Shown piece after piece: positions 1 through 10,729 of a DNA stretch of 64,000 nucleotides (its first letter is position 1; every line of letters begins with the position of its first letter). The notes beneath the pieces are model-generated. The model had not been told where the DNA came from and ran no database searches. It saw only the letters and a program-made list of their open reading frames with translations. This DNA is from Arbacia lixula (Eukaryota; Echinodermata; Echinoidea; Arbacioida; Arbaciidae). The position numbers and the translations under genes are program-made. The stretch lies in contig OZ022585.1 of assembly GCA_963669155.1 (NCBI GenBank), positions 13,347,269 to 13,411,268 on the forward strand, given 5' to 3'.

Positions 1-519
1 TTCATTTCGAGTCAAACAATCAATGATAAAGTGCTCCAGGAAAGGAGAGCGTGGCACCGGGAAACCTATACCCATTGAGACTAGAACGATTGCAGCAGAG
101 ACTAACAATGCAATTCGAAATCTGGTTGGAGTCACAATCAAATGATAGCGCAGCGGTCTGCTGACCAGAATGTACATATTGAAGCTGATACCGCAAAGAC
201 ACATCATCAATGATCCCAGAAGTAGTCCAGCAGGAAACGGAAAGATATAGGCGCTGATCGTACAGGTGTGATGGTCGTTGAACCCGTACCACATTAGAGA
301 CCAAAGACTCCAGATGATGCCAAGACAGATGTTGAGCGCCATTAGCGTCTGGTAGAGGAATCGCATCACATCTTGAAGTTCCTTCTGGCGATGGATGACT
401 ATCAAGACAAGTGAGTTTAAACTTGACGACAACACTATGATGGCAATATAGGTACTTATTTGAAATGTCAAAGAAGAAGAATTCAGTGAAGATACTTCGG
501 CAGAGGTTGGCACTTCCAT
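1..519 (-). CDS. Class A orphan GPCR, N-terminal part, cut by window edge
   Basis: Reading from the ATG at 519 down to base 1 gives 173 codons with no stop, so this copy is open as far as it can be seen. It starts MEVPTSAEV, then TM1, the intracellular loop QKELQDVMR, TM2 (LMALNICLGII), the TM3-anchoring Cys in DHHTCTI, and TM3 ending in LVSRPLRYHLIVTPTR, where family members have SRP instead of DRY. It runs through TM4 and into extracellular loop 2, with the second disulfide Cys in IIDCLT. TM5-TM7 lie outside the window. It is an intronless plasma-membrane receptor of unknown ligand, the same family as 8972-9976 and 16300-17298. Its 5' flank (to about 1060) matches the 5' flank of the broken copy at 21616 in the opposite orientation. 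Family assignment is sure; function is not known. Confidence 0.85.
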   Translation of the reverse strand, partial: MEVPTSAEVSSLNSSSLTFQISTYIAIIVLSSSLNSLVLIVIHRQKELQDVMRFLYQTLMALNICLGIIWSLWSLMWYGFNDHHTCTISAYIFPFPAGLLLGSLMMCLCGISFNMYILVSRPLRYHLIVTPTRFRIALLVSAAIVLVSMGIGFPVPRSPFLEHFIIDCLTRNE

Positions 520-2130
520 TCTTGGTTAATAGTTGCTGAGTTGCTGATTGAAATATTCTGCGATTCTGAGATTTCTTACAATGCGACGCACTTTTGATGA
601 TGAAACAAATGTCTTTGCACAAAGAAGGAATTCACCATGAGCTATTATGCAAGCATGTGAAATGTGTAAGTATGAAATGCCGAATAAAAATCTCGTCTTT
701 AGCGAAAAATATAGCTTCCTTACTGCGCGATATGCAAGAAAAATGTGAACCCAACCGTTGTAAAGCGATTACTAATCGAAATTAAAGGCAGCTGTTTGCT
801 CCGTTGACATCGTCGCGCTGGTTTCTATGATTCGTCGTCAGGATCGTGACAGTCGAAAAGGTTGCATGATTTTAACTCGTACATAAAAGTTCTACGTGCA
901 TAAATGGAACAATTTCCTGTTCCCGTAGATGCAATAACAATTCCCAGCAGACTCTTTATCACACGTACACATTTCACAAAACAAAATGCATTACAGTAAA
1001 TATCAGGGTAGTGGACTCAATTGGTGAACTCAATAACGTACATCACCGCCCACACGTTTTAGTGGTCGATTGACAAATTAGGTTGTCTTATAGTGTTTAT
1101 AAGAATGAGAGTAGCTTCAAGAAAGCACTTCATCTAGTGTCACAGTGGAAATGCATTTTATGCCTTTTTCCTGCTTCACACAGTTAGAAAAGAAAAGTTT
1201 TGTCATAAAGTGAAAGCGAGAGGGCGACAGAGTAAAATGCATGTTACGTTATGTATGACTACGTTAAAGTGCCATCGATTTAAGAATTAGTGTATAGAAC
1301 AGGAGGTAGTCTATACCGACAGCTCTCGCTTGTTCTATACAAAACGTGATTTTTTTTTTCGTCTCGCTAAATTTCACGTGCAGATTTTGCTGCACGAGAC
1401 AATGAATGAATTCGACATGCTCGCGAGATCATTTGCTGGTGTCTTCTGGAAGCATACTGATCATGGATTTTTAAAGGGAAAATACTTCTAAAATAGACAA
1501 TACATGAATCTAAGACCATTGGCAAGAAGATTGCTAACAATTACATTTTGAAGGGTTTTTTTTGCCTTCCCAGTATAGTATATGCCCTTTAAGACAGGGA
1601 TCGAGATTATATCTTTCTTAATAAGTATTTTCATTTTTTTTTTCGAAATCCACAAAGGAGTTTTTTTTTTATTTTATTTGCTTTCAAAACAGGCCTCAAT
1701 TTTTTTTTATTCATATTTTAGCTCTCAGACTTTGCTGGATCCTGACCCTTCCACAAAGGGGATAGCAACACCAGTTACAGCTTTGGAAAGCCAGTACTTC
1801 TACGGAGATTTTGATAGGTGTTAGCGTTGATATTTGCTTGCATCCTGTTTTCCTTTCTTTTTGTCTTTTTCTTTGAAGAAAACATGTATATATTATAAAT
1901 ATGCTTTTACAATTTATTATGTATTTTTCGTACCTCAAAAATGAAAAATAAATTTTAAATCTTAAACTTCAAACTTCATCCGGGAACTTGCTTCCTCAAA
2001 TGGCGCCCATGTCGTATTCGGAAAGTGGTTGGTCTTGCGCTGCTTCGCGGCGCTATATAAGGGCTTTGCTTCGCAACCGATATTTGCAGTACAGCCAGTC
2101 CACAGGAAGCAGAAACACGCGTATTTTATT
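520..2130. other. Intergenic, 5' flank of the first GPCR plus unclassified DNA
   Basis: No coding sequence is supported here. Bases 520-1060 are the upstream flank of the minus-strand GPCR and are recognisably paralogous to 20990-21615. Bases about 1130-1235 match 22700-22815 on the other strand, including the shared words CATCTAGTGTCACAGTG and GTGAAAGCGAGAGGGCGACAG in part. A 30-base stretch near 1730 resembles the inner part of the foldback element at 2133-3058. The rest is AT-rich with T runs. Confidence 0.5.
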
Positions 2131-2132
2131 TT

Positions 2133-3058
2133 CAGCTCGGTAGTCGTGACCTTCACTTGACCTCTTGAACCGCGGAAAAGGTCTCCTTTTCAAGCTGCGA
2201 TATCTCCATGAATAAACCATATTTTCGTACACTTTCATTTGCAACTGTATGTTGGAGGTCGGAATTTACCAAGGGTGAAAACACATTTGATTAAAACAGG
2301 CAGAAAAATATTGCGAATTCGAGATAGATATGCGGTTCTATTTAAAAATAAATAGCTAAATAGATAAACTCTATATTTCAATGTCAATTGCCTATGAGCC
2401 GCTACCACTTATAGATCATCTGAAGCGGAATCAATTGTACTTTTTTTTTTTAAAATACCACTATTTTTCAACCTCTCCTTGTAGAAGGGTCAGGATCCAG
2501 CAAAATATCAACCATGATCAAATCCAAAATGCGTGAGACATGACGAAGTTGTGAACAATCCTAACCAGCCAATCATAGTCTGCGACCGTCGAATCGCCGG
2601 TGACAAGGCGTCATTATCGCGGACTATGATTGGCTGGTAAGGATCGTTCACAACTTCATCTTGTCTCACGCATTTTGGATTTGAACATGGCTGATATTTT
2701 GCTGGATCCTGCCCCCTCTACAAGGAGAGGTTGAAAAAAAAAGTATTTTCAAAAAGTACAGTAGATTCCGCTTCAGATGATCTATAAGAGTTGCGGGGCT
2801 TAAAAGCGATTGACATTAAAATCTAGAGTTCATTTTTATTTTTTTTTATAATTAGAACCACATATTTATCTCGAATTAGCAATATCTTTCTGCCTGTTTT
2901 GATTAAATGTATTTTCACATTTGGTAAATTTTAACCCCCAAGATACAGTTGTAAAAAAGTATACGAAAATATGGTTTATTCATGGAGATATCGCAATTTG
3001 AAAAGGAGACCTTTTCCGCGGTTCGAGAGGTCAAGTGAAGGTCACGACTACCGAGCTG
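2133..3058. repeat. Foldback element, about 925 bp, arms of roughly 460 bp
   Basis: The outer end CAGCTCGGTAGTCGTGACC at 2133 returns reverse-complemented at 3040-3058. The match continues inward through the CCGCGGAAAAGG block, the GATAAATATG/CATATTTATC block, the GGATCCTGCC block and the CCAGCCAATCATAGTC / GACTATGATTGGCTGG pair that flanks the centre near 2600. Arms differ by substitutions and small indels. There is no coding sequence inside. It looks like a non-autonomous DNA element or a large inverted duplication. No clear target duplication was found. Confidence 0.8.
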
Positions 3059-3454
3059 TCTGACGCCACTGTGTCTTCGATCCACCGGAATCTGATAAAT
3101 TACGAGTTATAACACTACATTTTACACACTAAATCGACAATATATATAATATGATATGATATCTTTAATAACAGCACATACTTGTTTGAACAACAAATCT
3201 AAACAAACCTAAAAATACATTAAAAAACTGTGTAATATATTTGAGTATAGATGTACAATCATATATGACAGGTTAAAACTCGAGTGAAGCTCCTAAATAT
3301 TTGCTGCAAGGTATTGCAAACATTTGTAAAGAATGAGCTTGCAATCTGTTATGCGAATTGCGATGCGAAAAGTCCACTTGAGGAAGTGTTACACTTAGGA
3401 AACTGCGTGCGTGGATGCCGGAGATTTCTATTTGGAGTAACGGCACAATTGTAT

Positions 3455-4500
3455 TAAAGGGAAGGTAAGTTGGATTCAATAAAAGCAGAATATAAAAAAA
3501 AACGTGTAAGTGAACGTTTGACAAAAAAAAAAATCGTCAAATGGTAAGAAAGCTATAATCTTTTAAAATTTTTATTTTGTGAGGCCATGTGCGAGGTGCT
3601 CTCCTACATGTTGTGTGCTGTATGATTCCATAAATTGCTCTTTTTCTGTTTTTTTTTAAGGCGCTGTCACACCTTAGCGTTTTAGACAGCGTATGCCCGA
3701 CGTATGAGGAATTTGGCGAATACGCTGGCGTACGTCGAATACGTCACGGGTAAGTTTTGCATACGTTAAGAGTACGCTAAAACACGCTGGTATACGTCGT
3801 CATACGGCGAGGTCGTCGAATTTTTTTTTGCAAGCACAAAATTTTTCGACGTATGCCAGCGTATGGCTCATACGTCCCGCATACGCGGCCACAAGTTGTA
3901 GGCAAGTTACGCGATCGTTGATACACGTTGACACACGTTACTCGTAAGTTACTCATAAGTCGATGTACGTCGAGATAATGTCCAGCGTACCCTAACACTT
4001 ACTTCTAACCTATGAGTAACGTGCTTTGAACGTATGTGTAACTTCACTCCAACGTATATTGACGTATGAAGACGTGCTCCGGACGACCACAAAACTTACT
4101 GAACGTGTTTATAACTTACAGCTACCGTATAATGGCGTATTGATAACGTTTATAGGAATTGGTATATAATGATGTATCGTGCGGGTATGATTTGAATAGT
4201 CGAGCGGACATAAGTTGTGTACGCCAGCAATACGCTAAGCATATTCGTTGGAATACGTTACTAAGTTAACGAAGCATTCGATATAAGTTACTAATACGTT
4301 ATGTATATGTCCAACTCGTTATGAATACGCTAAGTATACGCGCAGAATTGAAAAAAAATCAAAGTTCAGCGTATGCCGACGTTTTAGAGAAATTTAGATA
4401 CGTCGGGCACACGCTGTCTAAAACGCCAAGGTGTGACACCACCATTAGTTAAATATTTTCCATAGAGGTATGTGTATAAAAGCATTTTTCTAGTGATGAA
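3455..4500. mobile_element. GATAGTTCACCC-family MITE split by a second element
   Basis: The flanks 3455-3660 and about 4445-4500 together resemble one copy of the MITE family also present at 7555, 26381, 47122 and 48292. The left part has the AAGTTGG..TTCAATAAAAGCAGAA end and the CCATAAATTGCTC..TTTTCTG block. The right part resumes with TTTTCCATAGAGGTATGTGTATAAAA, equivalent to the reverse complement of the 47.34-kb stretch. The 780-bp element at 3661-4440 lies exactly between them. Confidence 0.55.
3661..4440. mobile_element. TIR element filled with TACG/CGTA subrepeats
   Basis: The ends are inverted copies of about 45 bp. The left end reads TGTCACACCTTAGCGTTTTA then GACAGCGTATGCCCGACGTAT. 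The right end, complemented, reads TGTCACACCTTGGCGTTTTA then GACAGCGTGTGCCCGACGTAT. The interior is a dense degenerate array of short words (TACGTCG, GCGTATG, AACTTAC, TAACGT) on both strands and has no ORF of note. This is a non-autonomous, MITE-like element. No transposase is encoded and the target duplication is unclear. Confidence 0.75.
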
Positions 4501-5055
4501 TTAATACATTGTTAAATTGATACCATTTCTTTTGAGGATGATTGACATTATCAACAAAAGAACTAGCAGACACTACAAAAATTAGAGCATCTTAAAGATA
4601 TGTACAATTTGAGCTTGACAGACTTGAAGGGGTATTGGTTTCCATGGAATGGGATCTGCTACTTGGCATGCTCGTGCGCTGTATGGATGTGTTAATGTGT
4701 GTGAAACCTGGAAAAAGTTTTGTCGAGTTTGTTTGGGACATTGGACAGAGTAAGTCGGTAATATAGCTTGGAGATTCTTTCGGTGCCGTGTTTATAAGGA
4801 GGAGAAACCTTAACTGAATTCATTAAGCTATGCCTTTTATCAGTTAACGATATCCACATTGTTTCCCTGTGCTCACATTTGCGTACCGATATCTTGACAC
4901 AGAAATAAATAAGGCGCTGTTACTATGACAAAGTTTCTTCTTATTTACAACCGTTTCTCGTTGAATCGTGCGTATAACGATGTGTTCTGAATGTATTCAG
5001 AACACAACGTTAGACACAACTTTGTTTTCAACGTTGTAACTGAACTTGGTTCTAA

Positions 5056-6055
5056 TCATTTTCTGCACCGTGACTTCAAGATATGCACAATAATTTTCTT
5101 TGCTTCTCCGTTCGTTAACAGGTAGTTAAGTGGCTGAACGAAAGTACTAGACGCAGGGATCTTGTCTAATATGAATGCCCAACGGAACATACTTGGTTTA
5201 ATGATATAACAGAGAAAGGGCAACCAAGATACGATGAAAAACAATGAGAGCAGGAATGAACGGCCTCGCGGTTTTCAAACGATTGATAAGAGATCTACCA
5301 CGAACCACCGGGGCTGGGTTCTTTTGAGGATTGGCTTCTACGCCATTCATCCCGACTGGGACACAGCCTAACTGAATGTACACAACGCCCCGCGATTGTT
5401 TGTAGGCAATTCTTAGAACCGACAAATAACTGACGGTCGTGAAGACAAAAGTTGAAAGAATCGGTACAGTGAACAGTATAACAATTATTGTAGAATGAAC
5501 GTTGTGTTCCACGCTATTATAGCCAGTTGAACAACCTATCATGAAATATTTAAAGATAGAAGATCGCGGTAGTGGGAAATAAATACCCTATAAAACAAGA
5601 ACTGTGGAAGCAGAAAGAATCAAAACAATGCGACATCTTGTTGGAGTCGCGATCAGATGATAGCGCAACGGTCTGCTGACCTCTAGGTACATGTTGAACC
5701 TGAGACCACAAAGGCACATCATCAATGATGCCATAATTACTCCAAAAGGTAACAGAAAGATGTAGGTGATGACGGTGCAGGAGTGATAGTCGTTATACCC
5801 GAACCATAAGAATGACAAGAGATTCCAGATGATTCCAAGACAGATGTTGAGCGCCATGAACGTCAGGTACATGAAACGCATCACATCTTGAAGTTCCTTC
5901 TGACGATAGATGACTACCAATACAAGTGAGTTCACACTTGGCGACAAACGTACGATGGCAATGTACATAAATGTTTGAAACGTCATGCGAAAGCGAGTGT
6001 GCAAAACGTTCGGAGTACTATCTGAAAGTTCCTCTGCAAAGGTTGTCATCTCCAT
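5056..6055 (-). pseudogene. GPCR pseudogene with one nonsense codon and an 8-bp deletion
   Basis: This is a full-length member of the SRPLRY GPCR family, starting MEMTTFAEE at 6055 and ending at 5056 after TNGEAKKI. Frame is held from 6055 to about 5250 except for a TAG at 5588-5590 in TM4 (VLVL-stop-GI). The paralogues have TCG Ser there, so a single base change explains it. In TM6 the paralogues read TTCATCACAATATTCCTG where this copy reads TTCATTCCTG, an 8-bp loss that shifts the reading frame before TM6/TM7. All other landmarks remain, including the TM3 motif (here SRPLRYHLIATPTR), RIAYKQSR after TM5 and TFVQPLNYLLTN in TM7. Two independent lesions make a working receptor unlikely. Decay looks recent. 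Confidence 0.88.
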
Positions 6056-8971
6056 TCTTGCGCAGTGAGGCGCCTCTTCCGATTCGGTAAAGTATAATAC
6101 GAAAACACGTTATAGCCTACAGTTACTCTTTACAGAAAGCTAATACGACGCTCCTGGGCCTAATACATGTGATTTGCCATAATATCGTGAAATCACGTTT
6201 TCGTGGGAATATAAAACCAATAGGGGTTAATACACAAAACAAGCTTCCACTGTGATGTTTCAATAAACATGCGAGGAATTCCGCATACCAACCCGGTTAA
6301 AAAAGTCGTACCTCACTAGGCGAGTCCAGGTGAATTGCGCAAGTGAAAAATATTGAAGCAAATATCTATATAGAAAATGAGCCCCAGTTGTTGGTGTGTT
6401 GGTAAAAGCACTAGACTAGCTATTTGTTCCGCTTTACCGGGATCGTGACACTTTTAAAGATTACCTGATGAAACGTATTCAGTAATGCACCATAAATGCT
6501 AAAGAACTGGGAGTAAATTACTCTCTGCTACCGTGGATGCAATTAAATCAAATTATGTGTTTCGAGCGGGACGACATCCCCAGTGCAATGTACAAAGATG
6601 GACGTGTCAAACATGTTATAGACAAGAAAGAGTGCGAATAAATGTTTAAGATGGGAGATAAATGATAGGAGTTTTGTATGGCAGACTTAACAAACAAGAC
6701 GGAGAAAAGAAGAAAAAGTTCTTCCCTAGTGAAAAAGAGGTACTTCTCTTGAAATGGGAAGGAATAACGCCTGCACATAATGCGACGAGCACACACTATT
6801 TTTTTGGTTAAGTTATGAAATTTACCGTTTTCTATTTCGAGTGATAGCACACATTCGTTGATGTGAAGGAAACAAAAAACTTTCGTTTTTCGAAAAATGG
6901 CACGATGTTGTTAATAGCGAGATGGGCACCTGTGTTTTAACGACATTTTGTTCATCTTGAGATTGAGAAGGCAGAGTGTCCATTGTCGTGTAAGAGACAC
7001 TTGTTCTATCGACTTGTTGCCGTTTCATAAGAGCACAGTTTAATCTTTCCACAATGGACTGCTACAAGGGTTTTCAAAGGACTCTATGTCTGCCAGGAAA
7101 TGTATCCATGTAATCCTCCTTTTACGCGTTACCAAGTTCCATGTGGAGTGACGGCAAAACTGTAGAAACGCAAAGGATAAGTGTGATGAAGTCATCACAT
7201 GTCTTGAAAGGCGGTCCAATGCTCGTATTGTAAGATCGAGGGGAAGTTTTTTTATTCGAGGGGCTTTTTTGCATGTTAAAAGGGATCATTTTCAGAAATA
7301 TGGAGATGGGGCAAATTTACCTCAGTAGGTAAGACCTAAATTGCATGTAGATCTCTCTAGCAGCCGGGTGGACTAGGCTCAACAGACGCTATTCAACACC
7401 AGCCCCAACACCAGCAACCGGAAGTACGTCATCATTTTGAGGTTAAATCGCTAAAACCACCTGACTTTAAGTCTGGTGTCATCGCGGGTGTGGGTGTTAT
7501 TTTAATACCAACACCAGCCCATAACACCTTACTTGAAATCACTCAATATTAGACACATATTTTCACACGCATACCGCTATGACAAGAATGTATTCGTTCA
7601 TCAAGGAACATAAAAAAGGCAATTCATGGAAAAAGTAGCACACAAAATATGGGAGAGTTCCTCGCACATGACGCCACAAAATCAAAAGTCAAAACAATCA
7701 TGACTTTCTTATCTTTTGACCAAAGTGTCTTTTATTTTTCAGCTTTTATGAAAACCAACTAAATTTAGGCAGGACTATCTCTTTAAGGTGAGAAGATGAA
7801 GAGAATTAAGTTGCGCTCACAAAAAAAGTGTTATCCCGCTGCCGCTTACTGCAAACGGCAAACATTATTTGGCCTCTTACAAGGTTTCTCCACTCCTGTG
7901 AAGTAACTGCCTTGGCATTTGAAGTTCGGGATATGAAGCAATAAGCCGTTTTCGTGATGTATTCATAACTTTACCCCTAACTGCCTGGTGACGCGTTATT
8001 ACATTGACCCGTATTTCGTGAATCAGTTTCAATGGATGGAACGCACCCTGAATCAATTAGTAACGTATTGTTTGAACGGCATGAATTAATATGCAAACAT
8101 AATGGAAATGGTTTAATTTCCTTTGCTGTGACAGGAAAACTGTAGCAGTATCGTGCAGGCGAAGAGCATCACCGAAAAACCGCTTCCTGGACCCGATTTC
8201 TCTTGCGATACCCAGGAATATGAATATAAAACGGTCTGGGATCTAGTCTAATTGCACATCTGAGCTTCGCCTATCGATCTTGTGGCAATCCCTAAACTTG
8301 TAAGTTCAAACAATTTTCGCTTCCTAGCTTTCTTATTATGCGCATATTATTTGGAAGTAAATCTACACGCGCGGGCGCGTGAATCCCATATTGAATTCAG
8401 CTCTGGCATTGCAAACTCACGAATGTCAAATACAGTCTCGCTTATGTTTGTTAATGCTTGCAGGACACTAATGGATAAGAAACGCACAGACATAATATTG
8501 GATTTCGTCAAACATACGTCGAATGATTTCTGTGCTGAGCCTCCGCCGAATCAGATCCGACGTCATCATTGTCCTCGGCTTGTGGATAGAGCAATGGAAG
8601 GAGAATGGAGCCGTGTTAATGGATTGAATTGAAATAGTTCGAAAAGAGTATACCCTATTAAGCTACAATGCACATTGAGGTATTAAAATGGACGCCGTCA
8701 TTTGTGTTTTCCGTGTGAGATAACTTTGATTCATTTCGCTTCCTTCCATTGGTCATCTTAAACTCTTCCAGTTCCAGACAGATAAAGCTTTAGGGGATTT
8801 GTTTGAATTAATCGTGAATACATCACACGTTGCACATAAAAAGACCTACGCAGTCTTTGTTATCCTGTAACTAGTTCACGCGGTGCGGTACAACGCTATA
8901 GACAAGAGCTCCATGCTGCGTTTCTTAAAATTGATTTGATATTGTTATAAGACGCAACTCATTCAAAAGAA
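6056..8971. other. Intergenic with a partial MITE
   Basis: No gene is supported. About 7555-7787 is a truncated copy of the GATAGTTCACCC MITE family: it carries the CTCGCACATGACG..CACAAAATC block and ends AAACCAACTAAATTTAGGCAGGACTATCTCTTTAAGG. Around 7390-7530 the word CCAACACCAGC and its complement recur. A 116-codon ORF at 8282-8632 has a GTG start, a possible splice donor (GTAAGT) right after its beginning and no recognisable domain; I do not call it a gene. Confidence 0.5.
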
Positions 8972-9976
8972 ATGGAAGCTGTGAACTCAGAAGGAATTGT
9001 ATGCAATACCTCACATACCTGCACCATGTACAAGGGGAGCTTGAGAGTGACATTTCACACATATATTTATATTATCATCAGTGTTTTATCGTCAAGTTTG
9101 AATCCCCTCGTCTTGATGGTCATCTATCGCCAGAAGGAACTTCAAGATGTGATGCGTTTCCTCTACCAGACCCTAATGACGCTCAACATTTGTCTTGGGA
9201 TCGTGTGGTGTCTTTGGTCATTCTTGTGGTACGGGTATAATGACCTGACCGTCTGTAATACCATCGCCTACATCTTTCCATTGCCCTTTGTACTAGTTAT
9301 ATCATCAATATTTATGTGCCTTTGTGGAATCAGCTTCAATATGTACCTGGAGGTCAGCAGACCGCTGCGCTATCATCTGATCGTGACTCCAACCAGGTTA
9401 CGAATTGCTCTGGTTGTCGCTACTGTCATCGTTCTGGTCTTATCGGGTATAGATTTGCCAATACCAGCGTCTCATTTTCTGCGACATTATGTCATTGCTT
9501 GTTCGACAGACGAAACTGACCAGGAAGATAACGTTTATTATTATATTGCCTGTTTTATGCACAGTGTACCTATCATTTCAACTGTTGTCTTCACAACAGT
9601 GATCGATATAAAACTTCTGAGAATTGCCTATAGACAATCAAGGGTCGTTGCAAACATTGAGTTTGGATGTGTCCCAGTCGGAATCAATGCCGGAGAGCCC
9701 AATTACCCAATAAATCAACCTCCAGTTGTTCATGTGAAACCTCAATACCACTGTTTTAAAGCAAGGCCGTTCATTACAAAATGCCTCATGTCTTCGTGTT
9801 TTATCATCTCTTGGGCGCCCTATCTCTTGTATCTTCTCCGGCCTAATGCGTTCCCCTGGAGTCACATTTTAGACAAGTTTGCCGCGTCCGGTACTTTTGT
9901 TCAACCACTCATCTACCTGTTGACAAACAGAGAAGCAAAGAAAATTTTTCTGCACATCTTTAAGTTCCGAACCTGA
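8972..9976 (+). CDS. Intact class A orphan GPCR, 334 aa, single exon
   Basis: This is an intronless seven-helix plasma-membrane receptor with unknown ligand. The N-terminus carries an N-glycosylation site (N12-T-S). TM1 is about residues 30-52, TM2 63-85, TM3 96-128, TM4 142-163, TM5 192-215, TM6 267-290 and TM7 298-316. C95 and C177 are placed to form the TM3-ECL2 disulfide. The TM3 end reads VSRPLRY (128-134) instead of DRY, TM6 has SWAPY (W281, P283) and TM7 has QPLIY (311-315) instead of NPxxY, followed by the helix-8 segment EAKKIF. TM2 lacks the usual LAxxD Asp (LNICLGI). The missing sodium-site Asp, DRY Asp and NPxxY Asn are shared by the whole local family, so they define it rather than mark decay. 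Confidence 0.9.
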   Translation: MEAVNSEGIVCNTSHTCTMYKGSLRVTFHTYIYIIISVLSSSLNPLVLMVIYRQKELQDVMRFLYQTLMTLNICLGIVWCLWSFLWYGYNDLTVCNTIAYIFPLPFVLVISSIFMCLCGISFNMYLEVSRPLRYHLIVTPTRLRIALVVATVIVLVLSGIDLPIPASHFLRHYVIACSTDETDQEDNVYYYIACFMHSVPIISTVVFTTVIDIKLLRIAYRQSRVVANIEFGCVPVGINAGEPNYPINQPPVVHVKPQYHCFKARPFITKCLMSSCFIISWAPYLLYLLRPNAFPWSHILDKFAASGTFVQPLIYLLTNREAKKIFLHIFKFRT

Positions 9977-10013
9977 ATGTTAATGGTCTATTCATCGCTT
10001 TAAGTGTATTATA

Positions 10014-10647
10014 CGCACTAAGAAATAAGGGTTTAAAATTCAACCTCCAGGCGTGATACAATAGCAGCATCCCAATGGGGTTCGAAATTCGCACCCTAGT
10101 CAAGGGTGCAATTAAGAACCCTCTAATGGGGTTCATTTTTGCACCCTGCGGGTTCAAAACTGCACTCCTAGGGGTTCAATTTAAAAGTAGTCGGGGCTCA
10201 ATTCAACATCCATACGGTTCAAATTTGCACCCTTAAATGTATATTTTTGCACCTTTTGGAATTCATTTTCCACCAATTGACCAAACCCAACACTACAAGG
10301 TGCATAATTAAACCTTTCAGGGCTTATTTCTGAATCCCGTACCCAGGTAACAAAAAGAAAAAAAGTTTTAAAAACGTAGTTGTTTTGGACGTTTTGTGAA
10401 AACATTTTAAGGACGTCAAAATGTGGAAAATAAACAAATCCATTTCGATTTATTTTTGGTAGGTTTTCTTTCTGTAAGTTTCTGTTCAAGACTAATAATC
10501 CGTACAGAAAGGTTCAAAATTGTACCTTCCTGGGAATTGAACCCGGGTTCGTACGAAGTAAGCCCGCAGAGGTGGAATATGTAACCCTTGTCGAGATTGG
10601 GGTGCTAAACGCAAAATTGAAACTTAAACTCCACCTTTATTTCTTAG

Positions 10648-10650
<3 letters not shown>
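10014..10650. repeat. 630-bp element of GGTTCAA..TGCACCC subrepeats with short TIRs
   Basis: It begins ACTAAGAAATAAGGGT near 10016 and ends ACCTTTATTTCTTAGT near 10646, an inverted pair of about 16 bp. Between them the words GGGTTCAA and TGCACCC recur about every 25-40 bases in variable order (10080-10340), then AT-rich DNA. A B-box-like GGGTTCAATTCCC (minus strand, near 10533) is present, but no A box or cloverleaf could be drawn, so it is not called a tRNA or SINE. Confidence 0.55.

Positions 10651-10702
<52 letters not shown>
10647..10702. repeat. (TA)n microsatellite
   Basis: An almost pure TA dinucleotide run abutting the right end of the preceding element. Confidence 0.95.
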
Positions 10703-10729
10703 ATATATAATACGGCGGAGACGCACGTT

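Noticed and set aside
20-622. 200-codon minus-strand ORF over the first GPCR
   Set aside because: It is the wrong frame of the receptor; the frame from 519 gives clean seven-helix sequence. The same shadow appears at other copies.
8282-8632. 116-codon ORF between two GPCRs
   Set aside because: It starts with GTG, has a splice-donor-like GTAAGT within 20 bases and no recognisable domain. Length is within chance for the region.
10505-10600. tRNA-like T-arm (GGGTTCAATTCCC, minus strand)
   Set aside because: No matching A box, D arm or acceptor stem could be paired, and the same GGGTTCAA word is repeated throughout the surrounding element.
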